Origin: Eudorina sp. 2006-703-Eu-15
Taxonomy: Eukaryota; Chlorophyta; Chlorophyceae; Chlamydomonadales; Volvocaceae
Direction of reading: 5' to 3'
DNA length: 64,000 nt
NCBI GenBank assembly: GCA_003117195.1
Contig: BDSI01000024.1
Location: 843,168-907,167, forward strand
The notes under the pieces are model-generated. The model worked only from the letters and a program-made list of their open reading frames with translations. It was not told the origin of the DNA and searched no databases. This document shows, one piece after another, positions 49,743 through 62,938 of the stretch. Made by a program: the position numbers and the translations under genes. Within the stretch, counting starts at the first letter, position 1. Each line of letters starts with the position of its first letter.

Positions 49743-52700
49743 TTACGAGGGCGCACCCAGGTAGGCCGCCAGACGCAGCAGGTCGGAGAAGACGCCCGCC
49801 GCGGTCACGTCCGCACCGGCACCCGGGCCTCGGATGATGAGCGGCTGCTTGAAGTAGCGCGCCGTGGTGAAGGAGATGATGTTGTCGCTGCCCTGTGGAT
49901 GTGACCCACGGGTCATCACGGGTCAGCGGGCCGGTTGCCGGAAAGTAGGACATAATGACGACCGCGAAGGACATACGTCAACGGTAGGTAGACAGAGTTT
50001 ACGGCGCGAGGACAAGGACACCGCTCTGTTGCGAAAGGATCTCGGTGCCCGTATTGTGCGCGTATCAACCAACCCGCCCCCCTTCCCGATTCCCGTGAAG
50101 CATTTGCACCATTCCAAGGAACCGCCCAGCGTTGCAAGACAAAAGAGATTAAGCCAAATACCGGTACCCGGTAGCGACAGGGGCAGGGGGCAGCCGTACC
50201 AATCCCACCCGAGACCAACATAGCATTTCGGCCCCAATACCTAGAGCTGCGGCTGCGGCCCGCTGCTGCCCGCCAGCAGCAAAATCCCTGGGGCCCTGAC
50301 ATCCATACTTGGGCTATAATCGCGCACGCACCCACCACCCCGCCCATCTCTTGGCCCCAATCGCACCTGGAGCTGCGCGAAGGGGTGCGACTTGGGATAA
50401 CGGCGCAGCTCCACACCGCCGGTGCCGTTTTGGGCGTCCACCACACCCACGTACCTGCGGGGGGAAAGGGGAAGGGAGGGACACATAACGGGGGGAGGGG
50501 CGCAAGGGGGGAGCAGGTCTCGGGGAGTGCACCTCCGTCAAAGTGGCACAACGGCTACCGCTTCAACCACAGCTTGATGGTCTAAGCACAAACCCCGACG
50601 AGCCCTTCCCGCGATATCATTATGGATGCATACCAGGGGCTTCCTCACTGGTGTGTATTACCCAGTCGAAGACCTTCTCATGGTCCTTCACATTGTCCTG
50701 GTGAATCCTCGCCTATGCTCTCGCAGATTCGTGCTAGGTTCACGCCCTGCCCGGATGCACTCTCTTCCAAACACGCACAAACGCAGGTGCCTCGCGGCCC
50801 TGCTCTCACAGTCCTGAAAATGCGCAATTACACGCACACGCACTTCAGGTTTCTTTCAAGCACACGGCCGTGTGGCTCTCCCCTCAACTTGCGATGACCA
50901 CGATGCCGTACACATCTCCCTACACAACCCGAAACACGGTGTGACCTCCTGAGATGGCCTCCCTCGCGTTGCAGCCACAGCCGCCAGCCCAAATACTCGC
51001 GGCGGTTCCCCCCCACCCGTTGCAAACCCGCGTCTCACCGCAGGCAGTCCCCGCTGCTCTCCGCCTCCCGCAGCTTGGTGTCCATATCCGAGTCGAAGTC
51101 GGGCAGGCGCGCCATGTACTCGGCTGAGCTGGCCACCTCCCGCAGCGGCTCCGGAACCAGGCTCTCCACGGGGATCTTGTCCATCTCCAGCATCAGACCG
51201 CACTCGCGGGCCAGGATGCAGACCTGCGCACCCGCGGCAGGACGAGTAGGGTGAGCGGGGTGTGGAGGGTGAGGAAGCGGGCACGGCTCCGGGGGAAAAA
51301 GGTGACGCCTCCGCGACGGGGGTGCATTGGGACATGCAGAAGGACGCGCGAAAAGTATTTTGTGAAACGCCGTGTAGGACAGTGATCTGTGACGCGGGCG
51401 TAAGGGATGCACCCGGTGCGGAGGAGGTTGGGTGGTGTCGGACACCCGGGGAGCACGGAACAGCAACAGGAGTTGACGGCCCAAGGCAAAGGTATGTAAC
51501 CCCATCACTGCTGTCGCAAAGGCCCACCGTCACTTGCAACGTGCTTCACGGCCGCCCAGACAACGCCCCGCGACGTCCAAGCCCCAGCGGACCGGCGGTA
51601 TCCGTCAACGAGCCGCTGCTGCCGTACCTTGCGCGCCACGTCAGTGCCGTTGAGGTCGTCCCGCGGGTCAGGCTCGGTGTAGCCCTTGGCCTTGGCGTCC
51701 GCCACCACCTCGCTGAACGGCCGGCCGTCCCCAAATGTGTTGAAGATGTACGACAGGGTGCCGGACAGGATGCCCTCGATCTTGATGATCCGGTCCCCGG
51801 TCTCCAGCAGGTGCTTCAGGGTGCCCATCACCGGCAGACCGGCGCCCACGGTGCCCTGCAGGGGTGGGGAGGGGAGGGGTGGAGATAGTGGAAATTGGTA
51901 GGCATTTTCAAACTGCGCTGCTGCCAGAGCGAAAGGGTGGGTGGAGAGGGTCGGGGGCAGCGCGCGCACGACCAATGAATAACTTAAGACGCGGTGGCGG
52001 GCGAACACGGGTAGACGGGCACGGCAGAGCACATGGACGTGACGTCATGTGACGTCACGATGGTACGGGAGGGCGGCGATGCTGTGACTGCAAGCGCGAT
52101 ACTTGAGCCAGTTAGGGGAGCCAGTTGGAGGAAGAAACCCGAGGAATCAGATGTCTTCAGGTGGAATATGGCGCGCCGACGTTCCTTCCACCCTCGCCCG
52201 CAGCGGCGGACCCGCCCCCGGGGCCATGATGTATCGCCCCCGGCTGCCGCACCTCGTAGAAGAAGTGGATGTAGCCCTCCCGCTGCATGCGGCGCACCGC
52301 CTGGTACTGCTCCAGGGGCCCGCTGCCCAACTTCTTGTTGGGGGTCACCACGTGGATACCCTGGAGGGATGCACACCCGGGGGAGGAAAGGGGGAAGGGG
52401 AAAGGGGGCGCGCCAACGAACGGGCGCAGCGATGGAGACGGGGGACCGGGCGGCAGCGAATGGCATAGATTCCACGGGGCTGGAATCGATTAGCGTTGCA
52501 AAGCAGCCCAACCCGGCGTTGGCTGGGCCCACAGAGCTCTCGTGCTTCATATCCCGCCTGATCCGGTACCTCCCGGCCATCCCGCAAACGCCGCAAGATG
52601 ATGCCCAGCAGCCCAGCCCCGCTCTATCCCCCTTGCCGCCTCCCATCCTCACCTAGTTCCTTTCCAGATGCCCACGCCATTCTCCGCCCCTCTACTCCGT

Positions 52701-55700
52701 CCGTCTTGCAAGCCAGCACCCCTCGCACCTGCTTCATCCAGTTGATATACTTGGACGCGGGCGCGTCCGAGGCGGTGCAGTCCACGATGACCCGGTTGGG
52801 GATGTAGTGCGTGGACAGGAAGTTGCCCAGCTTGTCCAGGTCACAGGCCACCGACTTGTCCTCCAGGTCCTGCCGCCAGTTGTCCAGGTCCACGCCCGTC
52901 TCCCGCAGCAGCATGCGGTTGGAGGACGCGATGGCCAGCAGCCGCAGATCGATGCCGAACTCCTGCTTCAGGTGCTGGCGCTGCTCGCGGAGCTGCAGGC
53001 GGGCGGCGACACGAGATGAACGATATCAACATGCGCACAACGACGGACGCGATTCGCAACAGACCTCCTCGTTCATTTTTTTGCTTGTTGGTGCTGTTGC
53101 TGTTAATGTTGCTGTTGCATTGTCAAGAGGTGTGAGTCCCGTCCGGGATCAACATGCGAGCCCACTTGCGACGACGGGGTTCTCGAGGATGACAGGTCCA
53201 GGTCCAACGGCAAGGGTCCCTCCGTGCCCGAGGGCATGGAGACCGGCTCCGGACATGACACTCTACCATTCTGTGTCGTTGCGGCTGTGTACGTGCGTTG
53301 TGGCTGTGCGTTGCGTCACATTCTGTGTCGTTGCGGCTGTGTAAAAGCGAACTGCGGCTGTGTCAACACTGCGCTATTCGCTATTTTCATGGGTGCGTAC
53401 AGTTTCGGCTGCGCGGCGAACCACCTCTCTCTCTCTCCCGCGTGCTGGGGCCCCCGCCGGCCCGTCCCCGCACCTGCTGGATGAGCGTGCCGCCGATGAG
53501 GCCCGGACCCACAATGCCCACACCGATGGGCACATCGGACAGGTAGAACCGCGAGTGCACGGCGCGGAGAGCGCGCTCCGAGTCAACCTGCGCACGCCAG
53601 GGCGAAGGCGCAATGGCAGGGGGGGCGGCGGGACGCCCGGAAATCCCAAAATCGGCATGTACAGTTGTGCTCAGGGACCCGGAAGAGGGTACCCATCGCG
53701 GACACCACACCCCGCCGACCGTTAGCCATCTGGGTCTACGTCGAAGGGGGTTCACCCCAAACCCTCGCGCACGTAACAGTAAGCGACTTGTGTTTTCCTA
53801 TGACACGCAGATTCGCCAAGCGCCGACCAACGTTCCGCGAAGCACAGACATACGTCTCGCCTACCGCTGTCCGCACTGCATTTGCCTTATCCACCATTTG
53901 CCTGCAGGGCTCAACGACTCACACCGAGAACGCACGAGGTCTTGCAGCTCGTGACATGAATCACGCGCTCCCGTTCCCAAGGTATCATCAGTGGTGCCCC
54001 CGCACACTACAGACACTGCCCTGCATTTGCCTCATCCACCATTTGCCTGCAGGGCTCAACGACTCACAGCGAGAACGCACGAGGTCTTGCAGCTCGTGAC
54101 ATGAATCACGCGCTCCCGTTCCCAAGGTATCATCAGTGGTGCCCCCGCACACTACAGACACTGCCCTGCATTTGCCTCATCCACCATTTGCCTGCAGGGC
54201 TCAACGACTCACAGCGAGAACGCACGACGTCTTGCAGCTCGTGACATGCATCACGCGCTCCCGTTCCCTAGGTAACAACCGCGGTGCCCCCACCCGCTAC
54301 AGACACTGCCCCCCCTCTCGCTCCCGGCCCCGCCCCCCGCGAGCCACACCGCCCGCCCCCGCATTTCCGTTGTCCGCACCTGGTCAATGAGCACCGTGAT
54401 GTTGTACTCGGAGGAGCCCTGGGCAATGGCCTTGATGTTGACGTTCGCCTTGGCCAGGGCGCTCATCATGGTGGCCGCCACACCCTTGCGGGCCACCATG
54501 CCCTGGCCCACAGCCGCCAGCACGCAGCAGTGCGGGATCACCTGGACCGCCGACACGCGGCCCGCCGAGATCGAGTCCGCAAACCTGGCTCGCGCCCGCG
54601 GTGGTAAGAAAGACAACGGCGGAACGGAAAAGCGGCCGCAGGAAACAGGGGGAGAGAAAGGGGGGTGCAGATTGTCAGGAAGGACGGAGCAGATCCACGT
54701 GACCGAAGGGCACAGGGGGCAGGGACCTGGCGGGTTGTCCGCTGTGTGGCGGACTTTGGGTGCGCCTTCATAAATACCTGACTGCCGTACCTGGTCCGGG
54801 AAAACAGCCAAAGAGTAACAACATGCAAACAAGTTAGGGAGCCGACAGCGGATGTGCCTCCACGGATACGGCCAGTTTCATACCGAACCCAGATAAATAA
54901 TTCTGCTTCTCTTCCGTCCCAAGTCTCGCCGCGCCGCAGCCCGCACCGCCACCCTCCTCGCGCGATGCCCAATCGCGGCCCAGTCCCTCTTCCGCCTCCC
55001 TCTCCCGCCCTTGCTGTGCCCGGCTCCGCACCTGTCCGTGAGCACCTTGGCCGCCGCGTCGCCGTCGGCCCCCTTGACCGCGAAGCAGATCGACTGCTCA
55101 CTCGAGGCTTGGCTGATCATGATGACGTTGATGCCCGCGTCCCGCACCGAGCTGAAGATTCGCGAGGCGATACCGGGGACCCCTACCATGCCGGTACCCT
55201 CCACGTTGATCAGCGTCACGTTGTCGATGGTGGCGAAGCCCTTGACGGTGGCCTTGCCCTGGTAGACCTCCATGTCGGAGGCAAAGTCGCTGATGCGGGT
55301 ACCTGAGGAGATGAGTAGGGTAAGTGGGAATAGGCGAGGATGAGTGGGGATATAGCGAATCGGTAGGCACCGATGAAGTAAGCTGAATGCCAGGGCAAGG
55401 TTTCGGTGAGGAACGGGCGGTGAGGAAAATGAGCCAGCCGTGACCGAGAAGGGTTAAGAGATGAGGTTCCAACGGTCCTGGCGTCTTGGTCCCCAGCCCA
55501 ATCCTAGTCCCCCTCCCCTGCCCCTCTACCGCCTGAGCGTGCCCTTTCCTTAGCGCCCACCCACCTGGCGCCGGCTGGTTGAAGAAGTTGCGGATGGTGA
55601 TGGGGATGTGGTACTTCATGGCGGGCAGGGTGGTGCGGGGATGCAGCACGTTGGCGCCGAAGTAGCTCAGCTCCCAGGCCTCATGGTAGGTCATGCTGGG

Positions 55701-58700
55701 CAGGCACACGGCCTCCGGCACCTGCATGAGGCAGGAAGGTCAGTGCCGGGGAGAGAGACACGAGACGGCGCCGGAGGGGGTCGCACCGGGAAGTACAGCA
55801 AATAAGTAGACATCTTCGCGCCGGGGAGGGAGGCGGGCTGGGTTGACGGCGCCGAGGGGCCGCAAGGTGACGTCGCAGCGCGCGTCACCAAGCAAGAGCG
55901 CAACACACACGTTCTCCCGCGCGAGGAGGCCAGTAGGCCGGGTGCGCGCGGGGATGCAGACCGCATCGACATCGCCTCCCGAGCATCCCGCCTGGGCTGC
56001 GCAAGAGGCGCATCCCACGCAGTCCGAACCTGACTTGCAAGCACCCCTTTCACCATTCCCCCGAGCCGAGACCGACCAACTAAAATGCCCTCACGCCCTG
56101 GCCTGGTAACCATCGACCCCAACAGCCCGACCCGGACCCACAATCCCCCCTTCCCTCCTCCCCTCTTTCCCTCCCCGGCTCCAGGCCCAGCTCCAGGCCC
56201 AGGCCCACCTTGCGGGGGTCCGCCGAGTACACTCCGTCCACATCGGTCCAGATGGTGATGTGGCGGCTGCGCAGAAGGGCGCCCATGATGGTGGCGGAGA
56301 AGTCCGAGCCGTTGCGCTTCAGGGTGGTGGCGGTGCCTTCGGGGCTGCGGGCGATGAAGCCCGTGGCGACGACCAGCTGCGGATGGAGGCGCCAGGGGAC
56401 GCAGGGATGGATGGGGCCGGGCAGGACAGGAAGGGGCGGTGAAGGAAAGCGGAACGGAAGTGGGCTTATACGCATCATGGCATTATGATCCATGTCGACA
56501 GGCCACCAAGCAGACGGGTTAATGATATCAAGGGTGTCCTGAGGGCTGGCTGGGTTAGCTGCTCCGATTACGGTGTGTTTGGGAGAGCGGTCTCCCTCGC
56601 ACCGTCCACGTGTGTGGTACCGTGCACAGCGCAGACCTGCGTTATGACAGGACCCAGCGGGTACCCACCCAACCACTCGCGTGTTTCGGGTTCGGCGCGG
56701 CACATTACAGGGGAGAAGGGACACCTCTCTAGCACGGCTTTTGAGATTGTGGCCCCCGCCCCGGCAGGTCTGTCAGTCCAGAGCTTCTGCCCATTTGGTC
56801 CATGCCAGCGCAGCTCAGGCCAACCCAGTCAGTCGAGCCCTAACTATTGGCAACGGCTGCCGATAAACACATAGCAGCCCGCGCACTCGGTATGCCGCGA
56901 TACAGCGCCGCAGCGACAAGTCCATGCCCCCCTTTCCCATCCGAGGGCTCTTCCTGGCAACGCCGCTGCCACGAACCGGATCTGCGCCACCTCTGTACGT
57001 ACCCATTGCCGTAACGGCTGCTGCTCTGCAGTACGCCAACCTTCTCCGAGTCTCCTGACCAGGCCCAGGACCGGTGGAGAACCATCTCTCTCTATCTCGG
57101 TGGAGACGCCAAGCTAACACGGCTGTGGCTGACACAGACGATCGCCTGGCCGACCCGGAGCGTTATTTGGTTCCCGCATCCACCTCCATGCTACAACTTA
57201 CGCGAACTTACGCGAATCGCACTTCCTAACCAGCCAAGGCAGACACCCGACGTCCACACGTCATGGCCCCCGCCCATGTGCCCATGTCCGTCGCCGACGG
57301 ACTGGTAGCGGGGCGACACCGGGTCTAATCCCACGGGCCTCACGGGTTCAGGGCGTGGATTAAATCCCCCCCTCCCACGGTCACCAGATAGTCACCTCCA
57401 TCAACACGACCCGCACCCCCTCTCACCTTGCGCACACCGTTGGCCGAGAACCAGTCGTCCATGCGGCGGTTGGACAGCTGCTCGTCCAGATCCACCGAGC
57501 CGCCGTCACTGGTGGGGGTCACCACCAGCACATCGCGGGTGTCCATGAAGGCCACGTCCGCGCCCAGCTGCATTCACGGGAGCAAGGGAGCGGGAGGGGG
57601 GCCGAAGGAGCGACAAGCGCCGAACCCGAAGAAAGGGCGCGCAGGCGGCATAATACCCGTTCAGGAAACAGGATCGCAGGAGGGTAGATGGCCACAGGTG
57701 ACAAGCAGGAGGTCTGGACCATGATCGCGTTTCGGAAGCCTCAAGAGCCACCCTGGTGTCACCGCAGCCTCGCCACAAGCCCAGCGACGGCGCGATCACG
57801 CGTGCAAACTTCTTTAGGCCTCCGACTGCAAAGTCCCCCAGTCCGTCCCAGTAGTATCATCACACAAGCGGCTGCACCCCCGCGACGAGTCGCACAGATG
57901 GAAACGATCTATCTTGCGACGCGCGCTGCGCTAAACAATGTCGTTCAGCAGCGCCCCTCATCTTCATTCCGTGTTGCGTTCCCAGCCCCATTCCCCATCA
58001 CGCCCTCCGGCCCCATTCATCCATCTCGAACCCGGCCAGCCAGCCAAGGTGCGGCGCCCGCGCAGGGGACAACTTGATCCTCGCCAATCGGACCTGCAGC
58101 GGCGCTGGGCGAATCCCGCAATAAGCGTGGGTCCCATGCACCGCCCCCAAACGCCGTCGGTGGCTCTGCAACGACCTCTTGACGAGTGGGACGGGCCATA
58201 TGCCGTACGGTCATCGGCAGGTTAGCGCCCTCTTCCCCTTGCGTCATCCGCCAATGGCTGATGGCGGCTTATCCGCCTCGGTTCCTGTTGCTTCTTTATC
58301 AACACACCCACGCCCCGAGGACCACCGCAATGGGCCATAAGCCGCGCGCCCATGCCAGCTGTGACCCTCACCTGGCGGCAGCACAGGGCGAACAGGCGGC
58401 CGCTCCACAACTCGCCATGTCCCACAACGAAGTCACTGAAGGCGTCGGTGGACATGCCGGCTGGCAACGGAGATGGTACAGGGCAATGGCAGTCGGGAGC
58501 CAGAATCAGGTGACAGGTGCTGCAGGGTGACTATGCACCGCTGGTCAAAAACTACCGCAGCTGCGCACACTGTCCACCATTAGGGCCATGAAGCGATGCA
58601 GCGCAGCACGCAGGGACATGGCTCGTGTGGAGACGCAGACCCGACTAAATACTACCATGACGCCCTGCCAGCCAGAGCGTGCGTGTTGCCCCAGGTTTTG

Positions 58701-59434
58701 TCTCGTGCTGTAACCCATTTCCGACACGTTGCGGCTGTACGTGCCGGAACCGACGCGACTGTGCGATCCAGGGATTTGCAAAACCCCATTCATAACATGC
58801 ACCCGCAATTATGCAACCTATACGTACCGATGCTCATAGCCTGCAGCATAGCCTTCAGATTTGTGATATCATCCATCAAGCTGGCCACGAACTGCGTAAG
58901 CTCCTTGCCCTGGCCCAGAAGCTGCTTAGCGGTCTCCACGTGTTTCTCTTGAAGAGCAGCTAAGTCCACAAGGAAGGCGGCATCCTGGCGCGACGCTTTT
59001 TTTATCATGTTGAGGATGAGGTCAGTCACCTTGATAGGGCTGGTGGGGTGGTTTCCCATGGCGCTGACCACCACGCAAGTTGACGAGTCGGGACCAACGC
59101 TGGATACCATCAGTTCGGCCGCCGCACGAATCCTGTCAGCGCTGGCCATGCACGTCCCTCCAAACTTGTGCACTTGCCAGTGCGCGCCGCGGACCCCCGA
59201 AATAGCTTCCGAATCGCTAGCGGATGGCGCCGCGGGAGGGCTGATGGCCTGTGTCACAACAGCTGCCTTCCGAGCCGGCGCCGAATAGCCATGAACCGGG
59301 GTGTGCACCGAGACGAGGGACGGCTGAACCGGCATTGCACCATGACGCTGAACGTTTGGACCAACAATCCGCCGTGGAGCAAAGCAAATGGTTTCTGCGG
59401 TTCCCCGCTGCGCGAAGCGTTGCGACGTCCGCAT
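49743..59434 (-). CDS. AK-HSDH: Bifunctional aspartate kinase-homoserine dehydrogenase (plastid)
   Basis: 14 exons, 924 aa: 59434-58828, 58460-58372, 57567-57427, 56376-56209, 55721-55565, 55302-55032, 54584-54380, 53587-53474, 52992-52729, 52360-52253, 51855-51628, 51223-51039, 50454-50367, 49892-49743. All phases close. It catalyses the first and third steps from aspartate to threonine and methionine. After a Ser/Ala/Arg-rich leader of about 85 residues (likely plastid transit peptide) come kinase motifs KFGGT (90-94), FVVGHGELWS, MDTRDVLVV, TTLKRNGSDFSA and WTDVDGVYSADPRK. Two ACT domains follow: VEGTGMVGVPGIASRIFSSV and CCVLAAVGQGM...AIAQGSSEYNI. The dehydrogenase half has GIVGPGLIGGTL (nucleotide fold), VDCTAS, GIHVVTPNKK, GTLSYIFNTF, DPRDDLNGTDVARK and the C-terminal LRLAAYLGAPS. 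Length and order match plant enzymes, which are inhibited by threonine. Confidence 0.97.
53876..54310. repeat. 145-bp tandem repeat, three copies, in AK-HSDH intron 7
   Basis: Units start at 53876, 54021 and 54166 (CTGCATTTGCC...). Copies 1 and 2 are nearly identical and copy 3 has more changes toward its end. Each copy carries CTGCAG and GTATCATCAG, which resemble weak splice signals. The array fills much of the intron between exons 7 and 8 (54379-53588). Confidence 0.9.
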
Positions 59435-59811
59435 TTTCGGTCGACTTTGGTTTGGCGGCGGAACTGTTCAAATGCCCCGCCACTTGCGGGGCCACGTACA
59501 GGTTTTCTACACCACTACGAACAAGCAACGCATTGATCGCGCGTCTGTCGGAATTTCGACTGTGGCGTGCTTGTACGACATACGTTATGGCTTTGTGCCG
59601 TTATCGTAAGGGTTCTTTGCAATTTTGAACATTGCAATTGGCAACTGACTATAAGCGTATGCCTTGTCAGCACTCGTTCCGCATTGGATCTTTCGTCTAT
59701 ACGTCTTTGGTCTATACCGCATGTTTTACCTCTGCTCCATATTAATGCCGGGAAGCAACATGATTGTAATTGTGTGCAATGCTATCAGAATCAGAATCAG
59801 AATCAGAATGT

Positions 59812-60729
59812 TCATGCGTCTGTGTGACAAGCATGGCGAATATGGGCAAAGAGGTGCTGCGCCAGGTTATACAAAGGGATGTGGACATGGTTGTTAGCTG
59901 GCCTTACTCGGTAGGCCTTAAGCCGAATGTCCAGGACGAGGGCTGGCTCCGAAACCTTGAATTAGAGAAATATTGCTGTGAAAGCCTTCAACGGGCAGCC
60001 GATGACGTAACAAGAGCATCTACAAATGGGTCCCTGTGATCCTGTGATCCAATGGTTTCTTGCAATTGGCGCTGTACATGGCCAGGTCGCTGTCCATGTC
60101 CAAATGTGAAGTACTTGGGCCGCGTTGCTGTGGACAGGACATCGCACGTCGAAGGTGAGCGCTGGGTCATATTGTAGAACCGCAAAGATAAAACATGAGA
60201 AAAGAGGAAATTGCAGACTGGCTGCCATGGCATTGCCATGCACGGTTGCCCCTTGTTGCCATACCAGAACATGAGCGGCACCACATGCACGTATGGCTTG
60301 GGATGATCTTGAAGCGCCGCCACCTGCGAGTTTCGTTTCGCCGCATAGATACGGGATATAGTCACCAAATACCGTCTGACAAGCCCGTACAAAATGTAGC
60401 TGACGGCGTTGCGTACGACTGGTGTTCAACGACTAAATGACTTGAGGCTCAGGTGCGGCCGCAAAATGTGTGTCCACCCTTTCTGTCATATCGTGCAGGC
60501 GAGCAGCATGGAATCCCGTGTACGTGTCGAAGGCAAGCACTTGGTACGGCCAGACGGTTGCATGCCGTACGGGCCACTCAATCATGAGGTTGTGGAACGT
60601 CTTGTAGGCTTGCTGAGCAGGAAAAAACCATTGTTGACAATCCCATTGGAAGGTGAAATCCTTCAGCTCGACATGGAGTCCAGGCGCTTGGCCACAAAAC
60701 AGCTCGCACGAATGCGGCAGTAGTTGTTG
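59812..60729 (-). pseudogene. Unidentified minus-strand exon-like segments (gene or gene remnant)
   Basis: Three protein-like stretches lie on the minus strand, with plausible splice edges. The stretch at 60729-60433 (98 codons, no stop) reads KDFTFQWDCQQWFFPAQQAY, MIEWPVRHATVWPYQVLAFD and TGFHAARLHDMTERVDTHF. The stretch at about 60365-60312 reads TVFGDYIPYLCGETKLA. The stretch at about 59949-59812 reads LVLDIRLKAYRVRPANNHVH, then IPLYNLAQHLFAHIRHA and a stop. No ATG lies upstream before the divergent GT10 gene begins at 60777, so the 5' end is missing or overlaps it. The amino acid make-up looks like a real enzyme but I do not recognise the family. A plus-strand reading of the same DNA (59833-60039) is weaker. 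Confidence 0.3.
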
Positions 60730-60776
60730 TCAGGGAACTATTTTCGTGATTAACCGTACTTATATGTAAGCTGAAC

Positions 60777-62938
60777 ATGAAAAACATTAACAATTTGGGG
60801 CTTTTTGTAGGGGTGTTCTTAGCGACTGTGGGATTCCTAAACTTTCGTGAACATCTACACAATGTAAATCGCATGCAAATTGTGTATGAAGGTTCAACAG
60901 AGGCGGTGCTTGGCCGGGCAGGAGGACCGAAAAGCACACAACGACGAGAAGCAGCGGAGGGCTCGGACAGCTATAATTTTAAGTCGGCGGAGGACGTCAA
61001 CATCGGCGTTCAGACAGGCCACTTTTTTGGCAGCGATTTTGAGGGCCTTCAGGCAAACTGCACGATCGGAACGACCGTAATTAACTGTCGCTATGGAGCC
61101 TTCATCGATCCCCGAACCGCTGATGCGCTTTGGTACCATATACCATCGATGGGATCGGACGCTAACATAGCTAAGCGGCATCCTAAGCAGCTGCTTATAG
61201 GGATGAGCATGGAGTCCGCGGAGTATTACCCAGCGTTGGACAGCAGGGAATTCATGCGACACTTCGACATCGAATCGTCTTATAGGACCTGCTCACAAGT
61301 GCCTGTGTTTTACTTCGACTATAACGCACAACAGGTGGGTTTGTGAGGCATACACAAACCCCGGCCTTGAGTTCTCATGAGGAGAGTTGTCGCGGCACAC
61401 GGTGGGAGCCCGATCTCTTTGTAAGCACCCCGCGAGTTCAAGGCACGGGACGAAACGGTTGGTCGAACTTGTGACGGCACGGCACGGGTGCCGTCTTGTT
61501 GCAGGTTGCGAATCTTTTCAAACCTCCAAGACCGTTTGAGGAGAAAAAAAGCGCGCTGGTCTACGTAAACAGTAATTGTGGCGCAAAGAGTGGACGGTCG
61601 GAGATCATGAGGAACGTAAGTCCAGCTTGAGATGATGGCACTGTAGACTCCGGAGAAAACTTGGAGCCATGCTCGGCTGTGTTGTGTCGCAGGTCATCGG
61701 CCTGAAGAATCAAGTGGTCCCGACGCACAGTTGGGGACACTGCGATCGCAACATGCCGGTGAGTTTGTGATGGAGGCGCCTGCAAGCCGACATGTGCCGT
61801 CGGTGTGCTGATGCACGGTTGACGGAGTCGGCGTACGGCGTGGTGTTGCAATGTGGTTTGCCGAATCTTAAATTCTGCAACGTGGTGTACATGTTATGAA
61901 GCAAGGGGACACAACTGGGGCTCCAGGTAATGTGTGCGGAATGCGCGGTGTTCTAGTGCTCATTGTCGGGCACTTGTTGGTGCGGGTACGTCTCACACCA
62001 ACCGGACCGGAAGCTCCGAGTTGGTCTGATGACCGAAGCATACTTGTATCATTCACTCCTGAACAGGTTAGGGGACAATTCGATAAGGTCGATCTCATCC
62101 GCGGGTACAAGTTCTGTGTCGCCATGGAGAACTCCATCACCAAGGACTACATCACAGAGAAGCTGTGGCAGGTAAGCTTTGATGGCGATCGAGGCTATGC
62201 CCTTGCAGCGGATATCAGCTGCGCATTCTGCCAGCGCGTTGCGATGCCGTGGACCTGATCATCGTTGTGGAAAAAGGCCCCCTATGCGGACCCCTGTGCT
62301 TGACTTTTCTTGTGAATGGTTGCTGAAGCAGTGCTAGTGTTAAAGCCAACACCGCGCGTCATGACACGCGAAGCAGCCGGCACTCATATTCTTACGCTTC
62401 TGGTTGCGACCTGGCCAGGCACTCGAGGCGGGTTGTGTGCCTGTCTACCTTGGGCCTCACAACGTGGCGGAATTCCTCCCTGACCCGGATGCAATCATCG
62501 ACTACAATAAATTCGGATCGCCTGAAAAGCTCATGAAGGTGCGAAGCATATGAGGCTGTCGGTAGGCAAAGACCTACGATAGGAATACCTACTCATGTCC
62601 CTGACTCCCGGTCCTATAGCTGCATGTGACGCTGTGCGTTACGGATTACGTTCTAGAAACGGCGTGGGATGATTTTGGTTGTGTTCCCCACTGAACAGGA
62701 GCTCGAGCGCCTCAGTAACAACAAGACTGCGTACGAGGCAAAACTGGCATGGAAGAGCCGCAAGTGGGAGGACCTAGCGCCATCGTTCTTGTCCATGACG
62801 GAGCGGTCGCATGTGCGCCAACCACACACTCGTTGCCAGCTCTGCCGCCTCGTGCTTAAACACAGATACAAGCCTCAAAACTTCTCAACATGCCTCTTCA
62901 ATGATGTATGGATGAAGGATTACAGAGTTGCGGAATGA
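60777..62938 (+). CDS. GT10-family alpha-1,3-fucosyltransferase
   Basis: Six exons, all phase 0: 60777-61334, 61505-61615, 61693-61758, 62067-62171, 62419-62538, 62699-62938; 399 aa. A signal-anchor at residues 7-24 (GLFVGVFLATVGFLNF) predicts a type II Golgi enzyme. The family hallmarks are clear: QLLIGMSMESAEYYPAL (exon 1), LVYVNSNCG (exon 2), THSWGHCDRN (exon 3), YKFCVAMENSITKDYITEKL (about 259-278, GDP-fucose-binding region), ALEAGCVPVYLGPHNVAEFL (from 281), AIIDYNKFGSPEKLMKEL, and a C-terminal CQLC pair typical of core alpha-1,3-FucTs. It transfers fucose from GDP-Fuc to glycans, probably N-glycan GlcNAc; acceptor specificity is inference. ATG at 60777 is the first that keeps the anchor. 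Confidence 0.92.
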
